A stretch of 64,000 nt of DNA from Neurospora tetrasperma FGSC 2508 (Eukaryota; Ascomycota; Sordariomycetes; Sordariales; Sordariaceae): the NCBI RefSeq assembly GCF_000213175.1, contig NW_009799101.1, positions 146,501-210,500 on the forward strand. The letters run 5' to 3'. A model generated the notes under the pieces. It was given only the letters and a program-made list of their open reading frames with translations, did not search any database and was not told the DNA's origin. Below, one piece after another: positions 22,344 to 34,646 of the stretch. How positions within the stretch are numbered: the first letter of the stretch is position 1; each line of letters starts with the position of its first letter. Made by a program: the position numbers and the translations under genes.

Positions 22344-23656
22344 TCATAACCGTTTACAAATCGTCTCCAAGAACGTCACCTCCTCCGGCCTCAAACTAAG
22401 ACCCTCGGGAATCTCCACCCCTCGCCTTGAAATCACCACCCTCAGCCCTCTCTCACCATCATCATCATCCCCCGACTCGGACACTGCCCCGCAACTCTGC
22501 GCTTCAATATCCACATCTCGCAACGTCTCATCACTCCTCGTTCCTCTTCCCAGCCGCGACTCCGAACTTGACCCCGTCCTCGTCTCTTCACTTTCTTTAC
22601 CAACACTTGCCCCCTTCTCCAAGCCAGCCACCCCTTCTTCTTTCCCCTCCCCCTTGCCCGTCCAAAACTCCCCCGTCGGTTCCGGACTCCACCAATAAAC
22701 CGGAAACCTTCTCCGCAAATTATTCACCACCAGCGCACAGCACATCATGATGGCACACCCCAGCATCACAGGCGCAATCAAGAACCAGCCCAGCTCCTGC
22801 ACCTGGTCGTCCAAAACTGCCATGAGGGCCGTCGCGCCCGCGGGCGGGTGCACCGTGCCTGTGAGCGCCATGACGGCCGTGGCACAGGCGCAGGCAAGCG
22901 AGGCCCCCACCCAGCGGATGGATTCAAAGTGCGGGGAGAGGGCAAAGAGTTTGGCGATGGAGATGCCGACTATGCTCGAGAGCAGTTGGCCGCCGATGGC
23001 GTTGCGGGGCTGGGAGAGGGGGGATTCGATGGCGTAAAAGTCGAGAACTGCTGCTGCGCCCTGTTTGGTTTTTGTAGGTTAGGTTAGTGAATGGTTGTAA
23101 CAGCGAACAGTAGCCGGTAGGGGTGGGTGGAGGTGGATGCATGGGATGGGAAAATCCGGGGTTAGTCAGCATGCTTGGTGGTGTTGGCGTACATCAATAG
23201 TTGATGTAAATCCGGGGGCGGGATGTGACGCCACCACATCGTCCAGCTCAACTACCGTCCATCAAACCCACAACGCACACATCCTTCACAATCATCATCA
23301 CCATCATCATCACCTGGGAAATAACAGGAAAAAAAAAAAAAAAAAAAAAGAAGGATACTTACAAAACTCCCCACAACAACCGGCACTCCCCTCCCCCGAA
23401 ACCCCTCATAATGCTCCCCCACCGCCCCAATAATCGTAATCGTCACAAACACGCCCACAAACGCAAACAGAATGATTGCTAAGTTCCCCAGCGCCGGCTT
23501 CTTTGCCCGTTGTGATGCTGGGCTTCGATATCCCAAAAAATGAGAAATGGGCGTCGGAAAACGGGGTAGAAAGGAGGCCGGGATGAAAGGGTTGATGAAG
23601 TGGTCTATTTCGAAATGCCATGTTGTTGGACGGGTGCGGTACCATGGTTTGGGCAT
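22344..23656 (-). CDS. HPP-family integral membrane protein
   Basis: Two exons (23656-23363 and 23060-22344), both in phase 0, give 336 aa. Exon 1 encodes a short N-terminus and one helix (GNLAIILFAFVGVFVTITII). Exon 2 starts GAAAVLDFYAIESPLSQPRN and contains TGTVHPPAGATAL, the family-defining His-Pro-Pro motif, between hydrophobic helices. A long Ser/Glu/Arg-rich cytosolic tail follows. HPP proteins have four to five helices; plant and cyanobacterial members are linked to nitrite transport, but the fungal role is not established. The 302-nt intron is long for this genome and carries an A21 run (23329-23349 on the plus strand) and CAT repeats. Confidence 0.9.
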
Positions 23657-26600
23657 GGTTATTTGGGTGTGTGGTTAGGTTTTTGCGAGTAAAATTGGTC
23701 GGGGTGAGTATCGGATTTGAATTTGGGTCGTGTAAAAGTTAGGTCGGTAGGTAAGATATGGAACTTTCCGTCTTGGTAGAGGTAGGTAGGTAGGTATCCA
23801 CTGGAAGAAAATGTAGAAAAACAGAAAGAAGAAAACACGAGAAAAATACATACAAACAAAAGCAGAAGAATAGGCAACAACAAGCTCAAGATCAATCGGG
23901 TGCCACGCCACGAGTGTTATATTCATTTCTCTTTCATTCAATTCCCCTTGTTGACCGCCGACCTAGAACCTTGGTTCCAGTTTCCAACACGTAATAGCTC
24001 GAAAACTGCACATGTGTTTTTGTTACGTTTAGCTTCGTTCCGTCCCTCTCTCGATGGATGGATCGATCCCGAATGACGGTCTACCCGGTCTGTCCGGTGA
24101 AAGGTAAAAACAAAAAAACACCGAACAACCGAGAAGCCAAGGTCGTGTGTGGTCAAAATAAGGTGGTGTCTCGGTGTGTTCCCATGATCTCATCCGATGG
24201 GTCCTGGTTGGGCGGGTCAGGTCCAGTTTGGATGAATAGGTGGATCCACCGGATGGACCTAACTTTACGGTAGCCTCAGCTAAGGTACCGAAAAGTGTCC
24301 GCCAAATCCACCTAGGCAATAAATGGCAGGTTCAGTGTGTCGGGTTTAGGGGTGGGCTGGCGGGGCGCACGAGCTAGAAGTGGAAGTCCGGCCGGAAGGA
24401 TTCAGGTCCAGGAGGAGGTGAGCTAGGGGGCAGATCGAGCAGGCAGGTGACGGGAAATGAATGGAAGAAAAGGATCGTAGGGAGGCCAAATGCAGATCTT
24501 TTGACTCCAGTACACTAAACGATGGTAACGGAGTGATGGACTTCGGGATCTCGGGGATCGGAAATTGAGATGAAGTGTAGGTAAGAACGAATGGAAACTC
24601 GAAAAAAGTGGTGCCTTGCTGTCTTATAATTCCAAGCCGCTCCTACCTTGGACAAACTAAGAAGCTAAAGTGGAAAAGCAGCAAATCGTGCAAAGACATG
24701 GCGTCTTCATCAACCCCTTCTCGCTCGCATATAAAGCCAAAAAGTGAATCACATTAAACAGCAACCTCAAATGATGAGCCAAAGATGGCCCACAGTATCC
24801 GGCCCTTCCCCGTTTACTCGGCGCCGAGAAAAACAACAGGCAACCTATGAAACCGATACTGTGACTCAAACATCCAAAACCCATGGATTTTCACGCGCTA
24901 ACCGCGAGACAGCGCTGCGGCATGAATTTGCCCGTCGTCGCTTCTTTCACCTGAGCAAACAGGTGAGTGTCGCTTCGATCCAGTCCCTCTCGCGGGCATC
25001 AGATTTGCTAACAGAAACTCCGAATCAGGCTTAGCGGCCGCCTTCGTTGTCCGAGTGGTCCGTGTTACCGGCCACCACCCGGTTCGGTCCTGCGCAGCTA
25101 TCTCCGCGGAGCTTCTCATGTCCCGTCCGGCTGGCGCGCCGTTCAAGTCTGGTGGCTTTTCTCATTTATTCGAGAGTTTGTAGTGTAGAATATGTGGCGT
25201 GGGTTTCGGACCCGATCCTCTTAGTCCTGTCGTTCGTAAGCCCACAGGAACACGCTGTTAACACCCATCTTGATGAAGTTGGGTACTGATAAAGACCATG
25301 TATCTGGCATAGCCCCCCTAGCTCCCAAACAGCACTTCTGTAAATATGCCCTTTCTGGAGCCTTAGCGCGAGTGCGATACCTGGAGAACTCCTTAGTAAT
25401 GGTACGTAGCGAAGGTTGGGATAGGGTAAGTTGTGAAGCGCTGAGGGAGAAGGGGAGAGCGCGCGCAGGCGAGCATGGGGTAATTGTCGATGTCAACGCC
25501 GAGACATGCTACGGGCAAGAGAAACGACATGGACTACTTGCTGAGGATAAAAATGGGGTTCGGGTAGCGGGAAGTGACGAGAGGGCCAGGGCTATGAAGG
25601 CGTCAAATCTGAGCTGTTGATGTTGTGGAATCACATGTGGCGGATGCTGCATGGGAAGTGGTCGTAAAACAAATCGAATATGGATAGTCCACGGCAGTTC
25701 TACCAGCCGTCTCGGCCAAGAACGACCCTACCAAGTCATTTTTCCAGGTCTAGCCTCGTTTGGCCGGTCTTGGATCTGGATGATGAACTTGGTGAGAGCG
25801 GAGTAGGGTCGAGCTGCGTTGGGTGGCAGCGGAGAAGAAAGAGGGAAGTTGAGGACAAAGTTGTGAGAGGGAAGAAAACAGAGTGCCCGCCGAGGAGCAA
25901 CTACAGACATTGGTTGTATCCTTGTTAGTGTTCTGGGGTAACTCCGTAAGAAACGTTAACATTAGTCGCTGTAGGGGGTGGAACTTGAGAAGCTATCAGT
26001 TTACTGTGGCATTTACTAGCAAAAGTGCTAACAACGGGTTCCGACAAGATCGGATTGCGAGCCAACAAGTTAATGTCCGTAACAGAGGAGCTGATGTTTC
26101 ACTACCTACAGGCTTCTGGTCACTTAACTCTTATAATAGTTGAGTACACAAACCTCCATTTCCGTATTCTCAGATATAAAGATGGTTTCAGGCACGAGAG
26201 CATTGCTGGCATTTCAAGATGCCTAGCTCGTCCTGGACAAAATAATTGAGACCTGTAATATTCTACCTTGGGGATACTCCTACTACACATCCAAGCGTCT
26301 TTGTACCACCTCTGGTCTTGAGTTCTAGGCAATTCCTAGATAAAAATATCTAAATGGGACTTAAGCCAATATCTTTTCGAATTAGTATAATCCCTATCAC
26401 AGTTCTGCAACGGCCTTTCCTTTGATCTTGACGAGCGGTAGTAGACTGATTTACCTACCTAACCTGCTGGTTGGTCTCATTTATTTTGTCTTGGATGAGC
26501 CTAGCAGGACTGTAACACAGGACTACCCCGCTAAAAAGCAGTGGTGCTCAACTACCCCACACTCAGCCCACAGCACTTCCCTGCCCAAGCCAAACAGCTT

Positions 26601-26874
26601 TTTCCACTTCGTCATCTTTCCAAATCGACTGACCTTGACCAATACCACCAGCACCACCACGACGACTGCGAATCGCAACATTGCGAGAAACTACAATACC
26701 AAAACGACGAGCACATATTGGCACACTCGAGTCAACTACGCGAGGATACACACCCTTTATTAGCGGTCTCCGATCCAACGCGCAATCTACCTCGTCGTCG
26801 ACCTACCTCTCGACCTACCCATACCTTACTCAACACTATACACATCGCCGATTAACTACTTTTCACCGTCCAAG
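23657..26874. other. 3.2-kb stretch without a convincing gene
   Basis: This is the common 5' side of the HPP gene (minus) and Dom34 (plus). Open frames here are short and have shadow-like composition. A possible two-exon frame of 130 aa (24744-24962 plus 25015-25188, GTGAGT...CAG) was considered but not accepted. The block near 25900-26420 is AT-richer. Confidence 0.5.
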
Positions 26875-28098
26875 ATGCGCTTCACTAACCCCAAACACTC
26901 CCTCTCGACGCTCGACCCCTCAGGCGAATCGCCCGTCTCTCTCCTCCCCACGACGCCCGAAGACATGTGGCACGCGCACAACCTGATCGCGCCCTCGGAC
27001 CTCTTGCGCGCGCACGCCATCCGCAAAGTCGTCACCACAGGCTCGACCGGCTCTACGACGTCGGACCGCGTACACACCGACCTCACGATCCGCGTACAAT
27101 CCGTCTTCTTCGACCCGGCCGCCTCGTCTCTCCACGTCTCGGGCACCGTCTGCCAAGAGAACCAATACGTCAGCTTAGGCCAGCACCACACTTTGGATCT
27201 GGAACTCAACCGGCCCTTTCAGCTATGGAAGCGTAGCGGGTGGGACTCGGTTTCCCTAAAAATGCTGGAGGAGGCGGTGGCGGAAGACACGGGCGAGGCC
27301 ATGTGCGCGGTGGTGATGCAGGAAGGGCTGGCCAACATCTGTCTGATCACCGAGTTCCAGACGGTCGTCAAGCAGCGGGTGGAAGCCAACATCCCCAAGA
27401 AGCGGGCGGGCGGGTCGGCGAGCCAGGGCGGCATGACGAGCTTTTACGAAAAGACGCTGGCGACGCTGCTTCGCACCGTGGACTTTTCCCAGCCGCGGCC
27501 GTTGTTGTTGGCGAGTCCCGGGTTTGTGGCGCAGGATTTTAGGGGGTACATGCAGAGCGAAGGACAGAAGAGGACAGACAAAAAATTGCAGAGGATGGCG
27601 AAGGATGCGGTGGTTGTGCACAGCAGTACGGGGTATGTGCATAGCTTGAATGAGGTGCTGAAGAGCCCGGAGGTGCAGGCGACCATGAGAGACAAGCGAT
27701 TTACGGGCGAGACGGCATTGATGGATCAGTTGTACGATCGGTTGAGGAAGGATGATGGGAGGGCGTGGTATGGTGCGAAACCGGTGGAGAGGGCGGTGAA
27801 GGAGGGTGCGGTGGGGAGGGGAGGGGGCGTGTTGTTGATCAATAACAAGTTTTTCAGGAGTCTGGATATCAAGACGAGGAAGAGGTTTGTGGCGTTGGTG
27901 GACAAGGTCAAGGAGGATGGAGGCGAGGCGAGGGTGTTGAGCAGTGATCACGAGAGTGGGCAGCGGCTGGATGCGCTGGGTGGAATTGCTGCGATTCTTA
28001 CGTATCCGATTTATGACTTGGATGAGGACGAGGTGGAGGAGGGTGGTGAAGGGGAAGAGTCAGGGGCGGCGGCGGAGGAAGGAGCCATGATTATATGA
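26875..28098 (+). CDS. dom34: Dom34/Pelota ribosome-rescue factor
   Basis: A single exon of 407 aa, full length for the family. The N-terminal Sm-like domain ends near LLRAHAIRKVV and LDLELNRPFQLWK. The central eRF1_2-type domain has AVVMQEGLANICLIT (about 143-157) and LLLASPGFVAQDF (about 210), which match the diagnostic Pelota signatures and lack the GGQ of eRF1. The C-terminal eRF1_3-type domain includes LLINNKFFRSLDIKTRK and LGGIAAILTYPIYDLDEDE, then an acidic tail. It works with the GTPase Hbs1 to split ribosomes stalled on mRNA (no-go and non-stop decay) in the cytoplasm. The leader has no intron. Confidence 0.95.
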   Translation: MRFTNPKHSLSTLDPSGESPVSLLPTTPEDMWHAHNLIAPSDLLRAHAIRKVVTTGSTGSTTSDRVHTDLTIRVQSVFFDPAASSLHVSGTVCQENQYVSLGQHHTLDLELNRPFQLWKRSGWDSVSLKMLEEAVAEDTGEAMCAVVMQEGLANICLITEFQTVVKQRVEANIPKKRAGGSASQGGMTSFYEKTLATLLRTVDFSQPRPLLLASPGFVAQDFRGYMQSEGQKRTDKKLQRMAKDAVVVHSSTGYVHSLNEVLKSPEVQATMRDKRFTGETALMDQLYDRLRKDDGRAWYGAKPVERAVKEGAVGRGGGVLLINNKFFRSLDIKTRKRFVALVDKVKEDGGEARVLSSDHESGQRLDALGGIAAILTYPIYDLDEDEVEEGGEGEESGAAAEEGAMII

Positions 28099-29439
28099 TG
28101 GATGTTTTCCTTGTTTACAGCGGAAAATTACAGCCCGGTCTTTTCAGAATTTACTCCAGACTTATTTTCCGATTGTTTTGCTGTATACCTTTGACATGGT
28201 GATGCACAGCTTTGGTGTTTTGCTGCCACTCTCCGCTTCTCGGCCTGGACCTCCGATTTTTACGAAAACGACCGACGTCATTTCCAAACAGGAATTGGCA
28301 TGTGCTCTGGAAACAAGGTGGGGCAAATGAGCGATCCGATTGCCGCGGTTTGATTGGAGCGCATTGCTCAAAACAATATACATAGAGGTAGCTTCATGGG
28401 CAGATGTATCAGCGATTGAGGGGGTGTGTAATCTCGCGGTTAATGTTTATGTCGATTAAGCTCTATTATATATGTTTCATGATGGTGGATGGTCTTGATC
28501 GGTGTGTGGATGTGAAGACTTGTTAGTAACAAAGTACGCCAATTTCAGACATGAACCGACTTTGGTCACACCTTTGTTGTCCATTTCCAAAAGGAAGGAA
28601 GCATCTCGGAAAAGGCACAAAGTCCATCCTCCATCTACCCGGCACATCCGACTTTTGTGCTTCTTGGTACCTTTTGTGCCTCGCTGCCGTTGTACAACTT
28701 TCGCATCTTTCCACTTCCCTTTCTACTTCCCATCCCCCTCCCTTTTCCCTTAGTTCAGGCACAGTGGCATTGACTCACTACAGTACATTATTTTCTGTTT
28801 GTGTCTGTGTTCACTGGTAATTACTGTCGCACAGTTTAATCGTATGTGTTTATTTTACACCTTGGACATTCTTCTCCATGTCGAATAATTAATTCATCGA
28901 GAATCGCAAATCGGATCTCCAATCCAACCAGTGGAGCCAAGTCGGGGCTACGGCATCTCGACAAATCCGACTGTCCGATATTCAGGTCTTGGCACGACAT
29001 CATCTTGATCTTGGTTGACGGGAACCCTGACGGACACAGCTGCCCGCCCCTGCTCGCCCTGGTCCCGCTCTCGAATACAAATCCCCACAGCGCCCTGAAT
29101 CCAACCCCCCCGGAGGCTCCATCTTACAGTGGACTCTTTCAGGGCACTTTCAGCAGGACTCCAGTCTGTGCCTGCCTCGCCGCCGACCGACCGACCGACC
29201 GACCGACCGACCGACTCCTGAACATTGAATTGGATTCTTTGTCCGTCAGGGGCTTGCGACAAGGACGGGATCGAAGCGAGAGAAGGGCATTTGGAAGACG
29301 AGAATAATCACGACACAACCGGGAGGAACAGAACAGGGAGCACGCCAATAACGTCACAAACTACCTAAACAAGCGAAAACGTGGCATCCGCCCGCACCGC
29401 CGCCAACGCCGGGTTGTAGCGCTAGAAGCAAAGTAAAGA
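28099..29439. other. Intergenic with CCGA microsatellite
   Basis: No gene was seen. There is a C/T-rich run near 28690-28750 and a perfect (CCGA)8 microsatellite at 29183-29214. The stretch is probably the leader of the small gene at 29440. Confidence 0.5.
29183..29214. repeat. (CCGA)8 microsatellite
   Basis: Eight perfect tandem CCGA units are visible directly. This is a likely length polymorphism between strains. Confidence 0.9.
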
Positions 29440-29859
29440 ATGTCGACCACGACGGCCAAGAAGAAGAGCACGAAACGAGCATCATGGACGCCCGGCGACG
29501 ACACAAGAGCGATATCAACGACCACAAACAAATACCTCTCCCCCGAATATGCGACTGCCCCTGCACATCACCACCACCACCCCGTCGTCGTGTATCCGAA
29601 CAATCACCATTTGAAGAATCATCTACATGGACACCACGGTGGGCATGATGGACGTACTCGCCATGTCAGCCACGCCGCGGTTCCTGTGTCAGGGCATTAC
29701 TATAACGAGAACAAAAGTGGAAGTGGAAGTGGAAGTGGTAATGGAAATGGAGAACATGGAGGTATGTACCATAAGCTGATTGACATGGTCAAAAACATGG
29801 CGATCGACCAATCCCATCACCACCACCCTTCTAGTCAATGTAGCATCATGCATGCATAA
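29440..29859 (+). CDS. Small His-rich hypothetical protein
   Basis: A 139-aa open frame. The N-terminus is basic (KKKSTKRASW). Two His clusters sit at about residues 44-50 and 57-67, an alternating Ser-Gly/Asn-Gly spacer covers about 92-105, and a predicted helix MYHKLIDMVKNMAIDQ precedes a final His4 run. No family was recognised. The protein is disordered and low-complexity except the helix, so this could be a spurious frame. Support comes from a Dom34-to-WD40 gap of suitable size, an upstream C/T-rich tract and a clean start context. Confidence 0.45.
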   Translation: MSTTTAKKKSTKRASWTPGDDTRAISTTTNKYLSPEYATAPAHHHHHPVVVYPNNHHLKNHLHGHHGGHDGRTRHVSHAAVPVSGHYYNENKSGSGSGSGNGNGEHGGMYHKLIDMVKNMAIDQSHHHHPSSQCSIMHA

Positions 29860-30447
29860 GTGGCCTGGGTGGTGTTGTGGGTATTGATTGCCAAGCCTCC
29901 GCAGTGGCTCTCTTGAGTTCCATGGATCGATTTTATCTTGCATTCGTTGTTGTCCCTTTTTCTCTTCCGTCCCCTTCACATTTCCTCTTTCCCGCTGTCT
30001 CCTTCCATGTTCCTTTCCTGGATGCCCGCTCGATGAGTTGAAGCTCCAGCTTGTACGCGTACAAGACGCAGCCCAGACAAGAACAAAGCGGGATCACGGA
30101 CCAACGAAGGACCAAGGAAGTGGAAAGTGTTGTATGCAAGTGAGCTGAGCTGTAGCCTGGCGTTACCTTACCTTACCTTTCCTTTCCTTTCTCCAACAAT
30201 TGGTTGCAATCATTCGGTTGGCCATCGATCCTTGACGTAGTGTTTTCCCTTTTTGCCTTGGTCCGTCTTTTGTCCATCCCCTTTCCTCACTTGTACCTTG
30301 TATCATGTCAATTGATACTTACCTTGCGCGTATCCCTCCTTTTTGTGTCTTTCCCCTTTCGTCGTCTTTCCCTCCACTCTGCGTTACGCGTATCCCGCAC
30401 CTAGAGTAGCACCTCACCTCCAAAAAAAGCATACCTACCTCTTAGGT
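29860..30447. other. Intergenic, leader of the WD40 gene
   Basis: C/T-rich tracts (about 29940-30030 and 30240-30380) and CCTTA repeats near 30163-30190 precede the start at 30448. No other gene was found. Confidence 0.5.
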
Positions 30448-33400
30448 ATGGCCATGCGCCAGAGTATTGACGAAGCCAACAACGGCGCAATCGCACTAGG
30501 TACCCACAGCCTAATCCGACCAGCCACCACCACTCCCGTCCCCATCCCCGGCGCCATCCGACGATCTCTCTCCATCTCCGCACGAGGTTCCTCCTACAAC
30601 ACCCAGGCCACCGCGACGCCTGGTTCGTTCGCGACCGTTACCGAACAGCAATCCAACAAAGACCAATACGCGGAAGACAACACCAGCAAGCAGCTCGGAT
30701 TCGGATCCCACAATGACAATGCTGGCTCCACGGGCAATGGCGCCGCTGTCAGCACAACCCGCCCGTCCATGGCCCAATCGTTAGGACCCAACTCGGCCAT
30801 CGATCCCCTTTCCCAGGTCAGTCAGTCATTGATAACTGCCAAATACGCGTATGGAAACTGACCATTCTCTCTTTCTGTTTTCCAGCAAATCTTTATGCGA
30901 CGACACACTGGCGACCAATTATCCTCCTCAAAACCACCCAAACATTTGCGCACTCAGTCGAGACCCGAGTCCCCGGGCCTGATGTCGACTGGAGAGGGGT
31001 CTGGGATAGCAGGCCGGCAGAATGCAGACTTGTCATCCTCTTCGAAGCCTAATACACCGGGTGGTGGTGATGTTCCCAAGGATAAAAGGTGGGTACTTTA
31101 TCCCCCCATCCTGTCCCATCCAATCCATACTAACACTCTTTCCATCTCATCATCAGCAAAAGTAAAAACTTCTTCCTCCGCTCCCTTACCCTCCGCGGCC
31201 GCAGCTCCTCCAAGTACAACGACTTCGATTCCGACTCCGAGTTCGGCGGCGACCCCCGCATGAATGGCTTCAACGCCCGCGTCTTCAGTCAAGCCGTCGG
31301 CTACACGCCCCATCATAAAGAACCGCCCAGGTACATCAGAACAAAAGCTGCCAACAAAAAGGAACGAGACTTTGGCCGCGTGTTTCTGGCCCAAGAGTTG
31401 GTGGGCACTCGACCGCCGGGGTACAACAACGCTCATAATTCACAACAAGAGGCGGATAAACAGGAGGGAGGAGGAGGCAACAAAGGGGATGCGCCAGGCC
31501 AAGGGGGCGCCAGTGTAACTGTCTCCGTCGCCAGTGCCAGCGGTCGCAAAGTCGCCAAAACCGGCGGCGCAATCTGGGCCACCGAGTTCAGCCGCGACGG
31601 CAAGTACTTTGCCGCCGCCGGCAAGGACAACATCGTCAGGGTATGGGCGGTCATCTCCACCCCCGAAGAACGGCGAGCCCACGAGGAGGAGGAAGCCGCT
31701 GCTGCGAATGGAGGGAACGGCACAACCGGAGAAAGGCTTAGCGCGCCCGTCTTCCGCGACCGACCGTTCCGTGAGTTTGTGGGGCACAGCGGCGAGGTGT
31801 TGGATCTTTCTTGGTCCAAAAACAACTTTTTGCTGAGCTCGTCCATGGACAAGACTGTGAGGCTGTGGCACATGTCCAGGCAAGAGTGTTTGTGCACATT
31901 CAAACACAAGGATTTTGTGACGCGGTTGGCGTTTCATCCTACCGATGACCGGTTCTTCCTGGCAGGGAGTTTGGATACCATATTGCGCCTGTGGTCGATC
32001 CCGGATAAGCAGATTGCTTTCTCGGCGCAGTGTCCTGACCTCATAACGGCTGTGGCGTTTTCCCCAGATGGCAAAACGGCGATTGCGGGCTTGTTGAATG
32101 GGTTGTGTTTGTTTTTCGAGACGGAGGGGCTGAAGCCGCTGGCGCAGGTGCACGTGCGAAGCTCGAGGGGGAAGAATGCGAAGGGCAGCAAGATTACGGG
32201 GATTCAGACCATCAGTGTGCCGCCGATGGATCCGTTGAAGGAGCTGTCTGGGACGGGGGATAAAGCGCAGGGAGAGGTCAAAGTGCTGATTACCTCCAAT
32301 GATTCGAGAGTGAGGATATATAATCTAAGGGACAAGTCGTTAGAGATCAAGCTCAAGGGACACGACAACTCGGTTTCGCAGATTGCCGCCAGTTTCTCGG
32401 ACGACGGGAAGTACGTCATTTGCGGCTCGGAAGACAAGAAGGCTTTCATCTGGGGACTGAACGGAGGACAGCAAAGAGCGGCATACATCGAGAAGGAAAA
32501 GTCACCCTACGAGTTCTTTGAGGCTCATGGGGAGATGGTCACCACTGCTGTTTTCGCGCCTACAAAGACAAGGATGTTGCTGGGACGGAGCGAGGATCCT
32601 ATCTACGATCTCTGTAACCCGCCACCGATTGTGTTGAGGAGCGCAGGGGAGGAGGCGGCGACGGCGAGTACGCATAGTGCTGCTGCAAGTGTGACTGAGC
32701 TGTCTTCTGAGGACCATCATCAGCCAGCACCACCAATCGTGCCAACGTCGGCACCGATTCAGAGACCGGAACCGAGCCCGGCGTATATCGCAAGGTCGAC
32801 GCATTATGATGGGAATATCATTGTCACGACGGATGATACTGGTATTATTAAGGTGTTTCGACAGGACTGCGCTTACATCAAGCGCAAGCATGACAGCTGG
32901 GAGACCGGGTCGACTTTCTCTCGCAAGCTGGCCTCCCACGGTGGTAGCCTGTACAACGGAAGACTGGGACGGAGCATTAGCGTGTACTCTCGGACTTCGG
33001 CGGGCACAGGTGGTAGCGCCGCTCACTCAAGAAGGGGTTCGATGTCCGGGAACAATGCGCCATACATGGTTGCTTCGCCCGTATCTCACGCCTCGGCCCT
33101 CAACCAGGCCGTCAACACAGGCAGCGATAGGATTCTCAGATGGAGGATGGGCATCGAAAACGGCGCCGACGGAACCGGTCCATCTGGATCTCGCCCGGGA
33201 CAAGTCAGTACCGCACCCGGTAACAGGTCCTCTGCCATCGTGAATGGTAGCAAGAGGTGGTCCGGCGTCCAAACCCCACCCCGCAGCGACCGCTCTCAGA
33301 GTCCCGTCCGCGGCGGCCCTGCTACCTCTTCTGTCCCTGTGGGGGCAGGCAACAGAGCTTCCATGCCAGCAGCTGTTTCGGTTCCTAGTACTCCCAACCG

Positions 33401-34646
33401 TAGCGTCAACGCCAACATCAACGGAACGTCTACTCCCAATGGCGCGGCCACGAACGGGTATCCACATGGACACTCCCACCTTGCTACGCATACCGATGCC
33501 AGAAGCAACTTGTTGGAATCTCCCGCCAATCTGACTCCTTTACACAGGGTTAACACGATGGGCACGGGAACGGAGTTGGGGAGTCCGACGCGGTCAGTGC
33601 CGATGGATATCACGCCTGAGAGGAACAGGCAGGCTAGGGAGAGGGAGGAGAGGGAGGAGAGGGAGGGAAGGCCGAGGAGCCCGCCTGCGCCTGGGTTCAG
33701 TTTTAGGCCGGCTAAGAGTGGGAATGGGACCTCTGAGGAAAGGCGGGGAAGTCAGCCTTTGGAGGAGCAGGGCGATGGTGCTGGCAGTGGTGGAAGTGGA
33801 CTTGGTAGTGGCAGTGGTTCTGGAAGTGGAGGTATCTCGTTCTGGAATCCGTTAAAGGGTTGGAAAGTCGGTATACCTGGTTTCGGCAAGACTTCTGCCG
33901 CTTCTGGGTCTGGTAGTGGTGGACAGAGGCCAGGTACTTCCGGTCCAGACAAGGAAGGAGGAGCAAATGGCAAGGCACATAGCAGAAGTCAAAGTCTTAG
34001 TGCCTCGAACCATACAGCCCACATACAGGTCCCGTCACCGCTGGCGGATGGCGAAACTTCGGACAGAGTCAGTCCCGGGATTACGCCGTGGGATGTCCCG
34101 CTGAGTTCATCGGTGCAGACCCAGTCCAGCGCTGGTGGGCATGGCCGACGGAAGAGTTTGGGTGTTTTTGGTACTATCACTGGTGGAAATAAGGGGGACA
34201 AGGAGAAGGAGAAGGCGGAACGCGAGGTAACAAGAAGGTCATTACCTGTTGGTCCATTGCTCGCCATCACTGATGACGACGACAACGACGACAACAACAA
34301 CGCCCACAACGACCGTGTCAACGGACAAGGACACACGCGCTCTCAATCCTCCAGCACCATCACCGGCCTTCAACGTCCACCGCTCATAGTTCCCACGATC
34401 ATCAACACGCGCCCCAGCGGCGACGAAGAGGATTATCGGCCGGCTATCGATGAGGTGCTGCAGCAGCAAGAGTGGGATAGGGAGAGGGAGAGGGAGAGGG
34501 ACAGGGAACAGGAAAGGGAACGAAGTAAAGACAGGTCTCAGAGGATTGTGAGTTATCCGCGGTTGAGTTGGAGTACGAGGCTGGGGATGGGAGGAGGGAG
34601 GGGGAGGGCGAATAGTGATATTGCTGAGAGGGAGGAGGAGGAGTGA
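30448..34646 (+). CDS. WD40 repeat protein, WDR44/Dgr2-like
   Basis: Three exons (30448-30816, 30886-31088, 31157-34646) give 1353 aa, with canonical frame-keeping introns. The N-terminal 220 residues are Ser/Thr-rich and disordered. A conserved stretch NFFLRSLTLRGRSSSKYNDFDSDSEFGGDP precedes the repeats. WD units start at about residue 325 (GAIWATEFSRDGKYFAAAGKDN-type), then GHSGEVLDLSW...MDKTVRLWHM, HKDFVTRLAFHP...DTILRLWSIPD, and others to about 700, with one outlying unit near 750 (GNIIVTTDDTGIIKVF). The C-terminal half is disordered with Ser/Gly and Arg/Glu repeats. This layout matches fungal homologues of mammalian WDR44 (Rab11 binding) and yeast Dgr2. The role is inferred from family. 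Confidence 0.9.

Noticed and set aside
23281-23349. CAT repeats and A21 as a possible CRISPR-like or regulatory array
   Set aside because: They are simple microsatellites inside an intron, with no spacer structure; CRISPR is not expected in a fungal nucleus.
24744-25188. Two-exon frame of about 130 aa with GTGAGT...CAG intron
   Set aside because: The splice signals are good, but the branch-like CTAAC is only a few bases from the AG, and the protein is Arg/Pro-rich with no conserved look. It could be chance.
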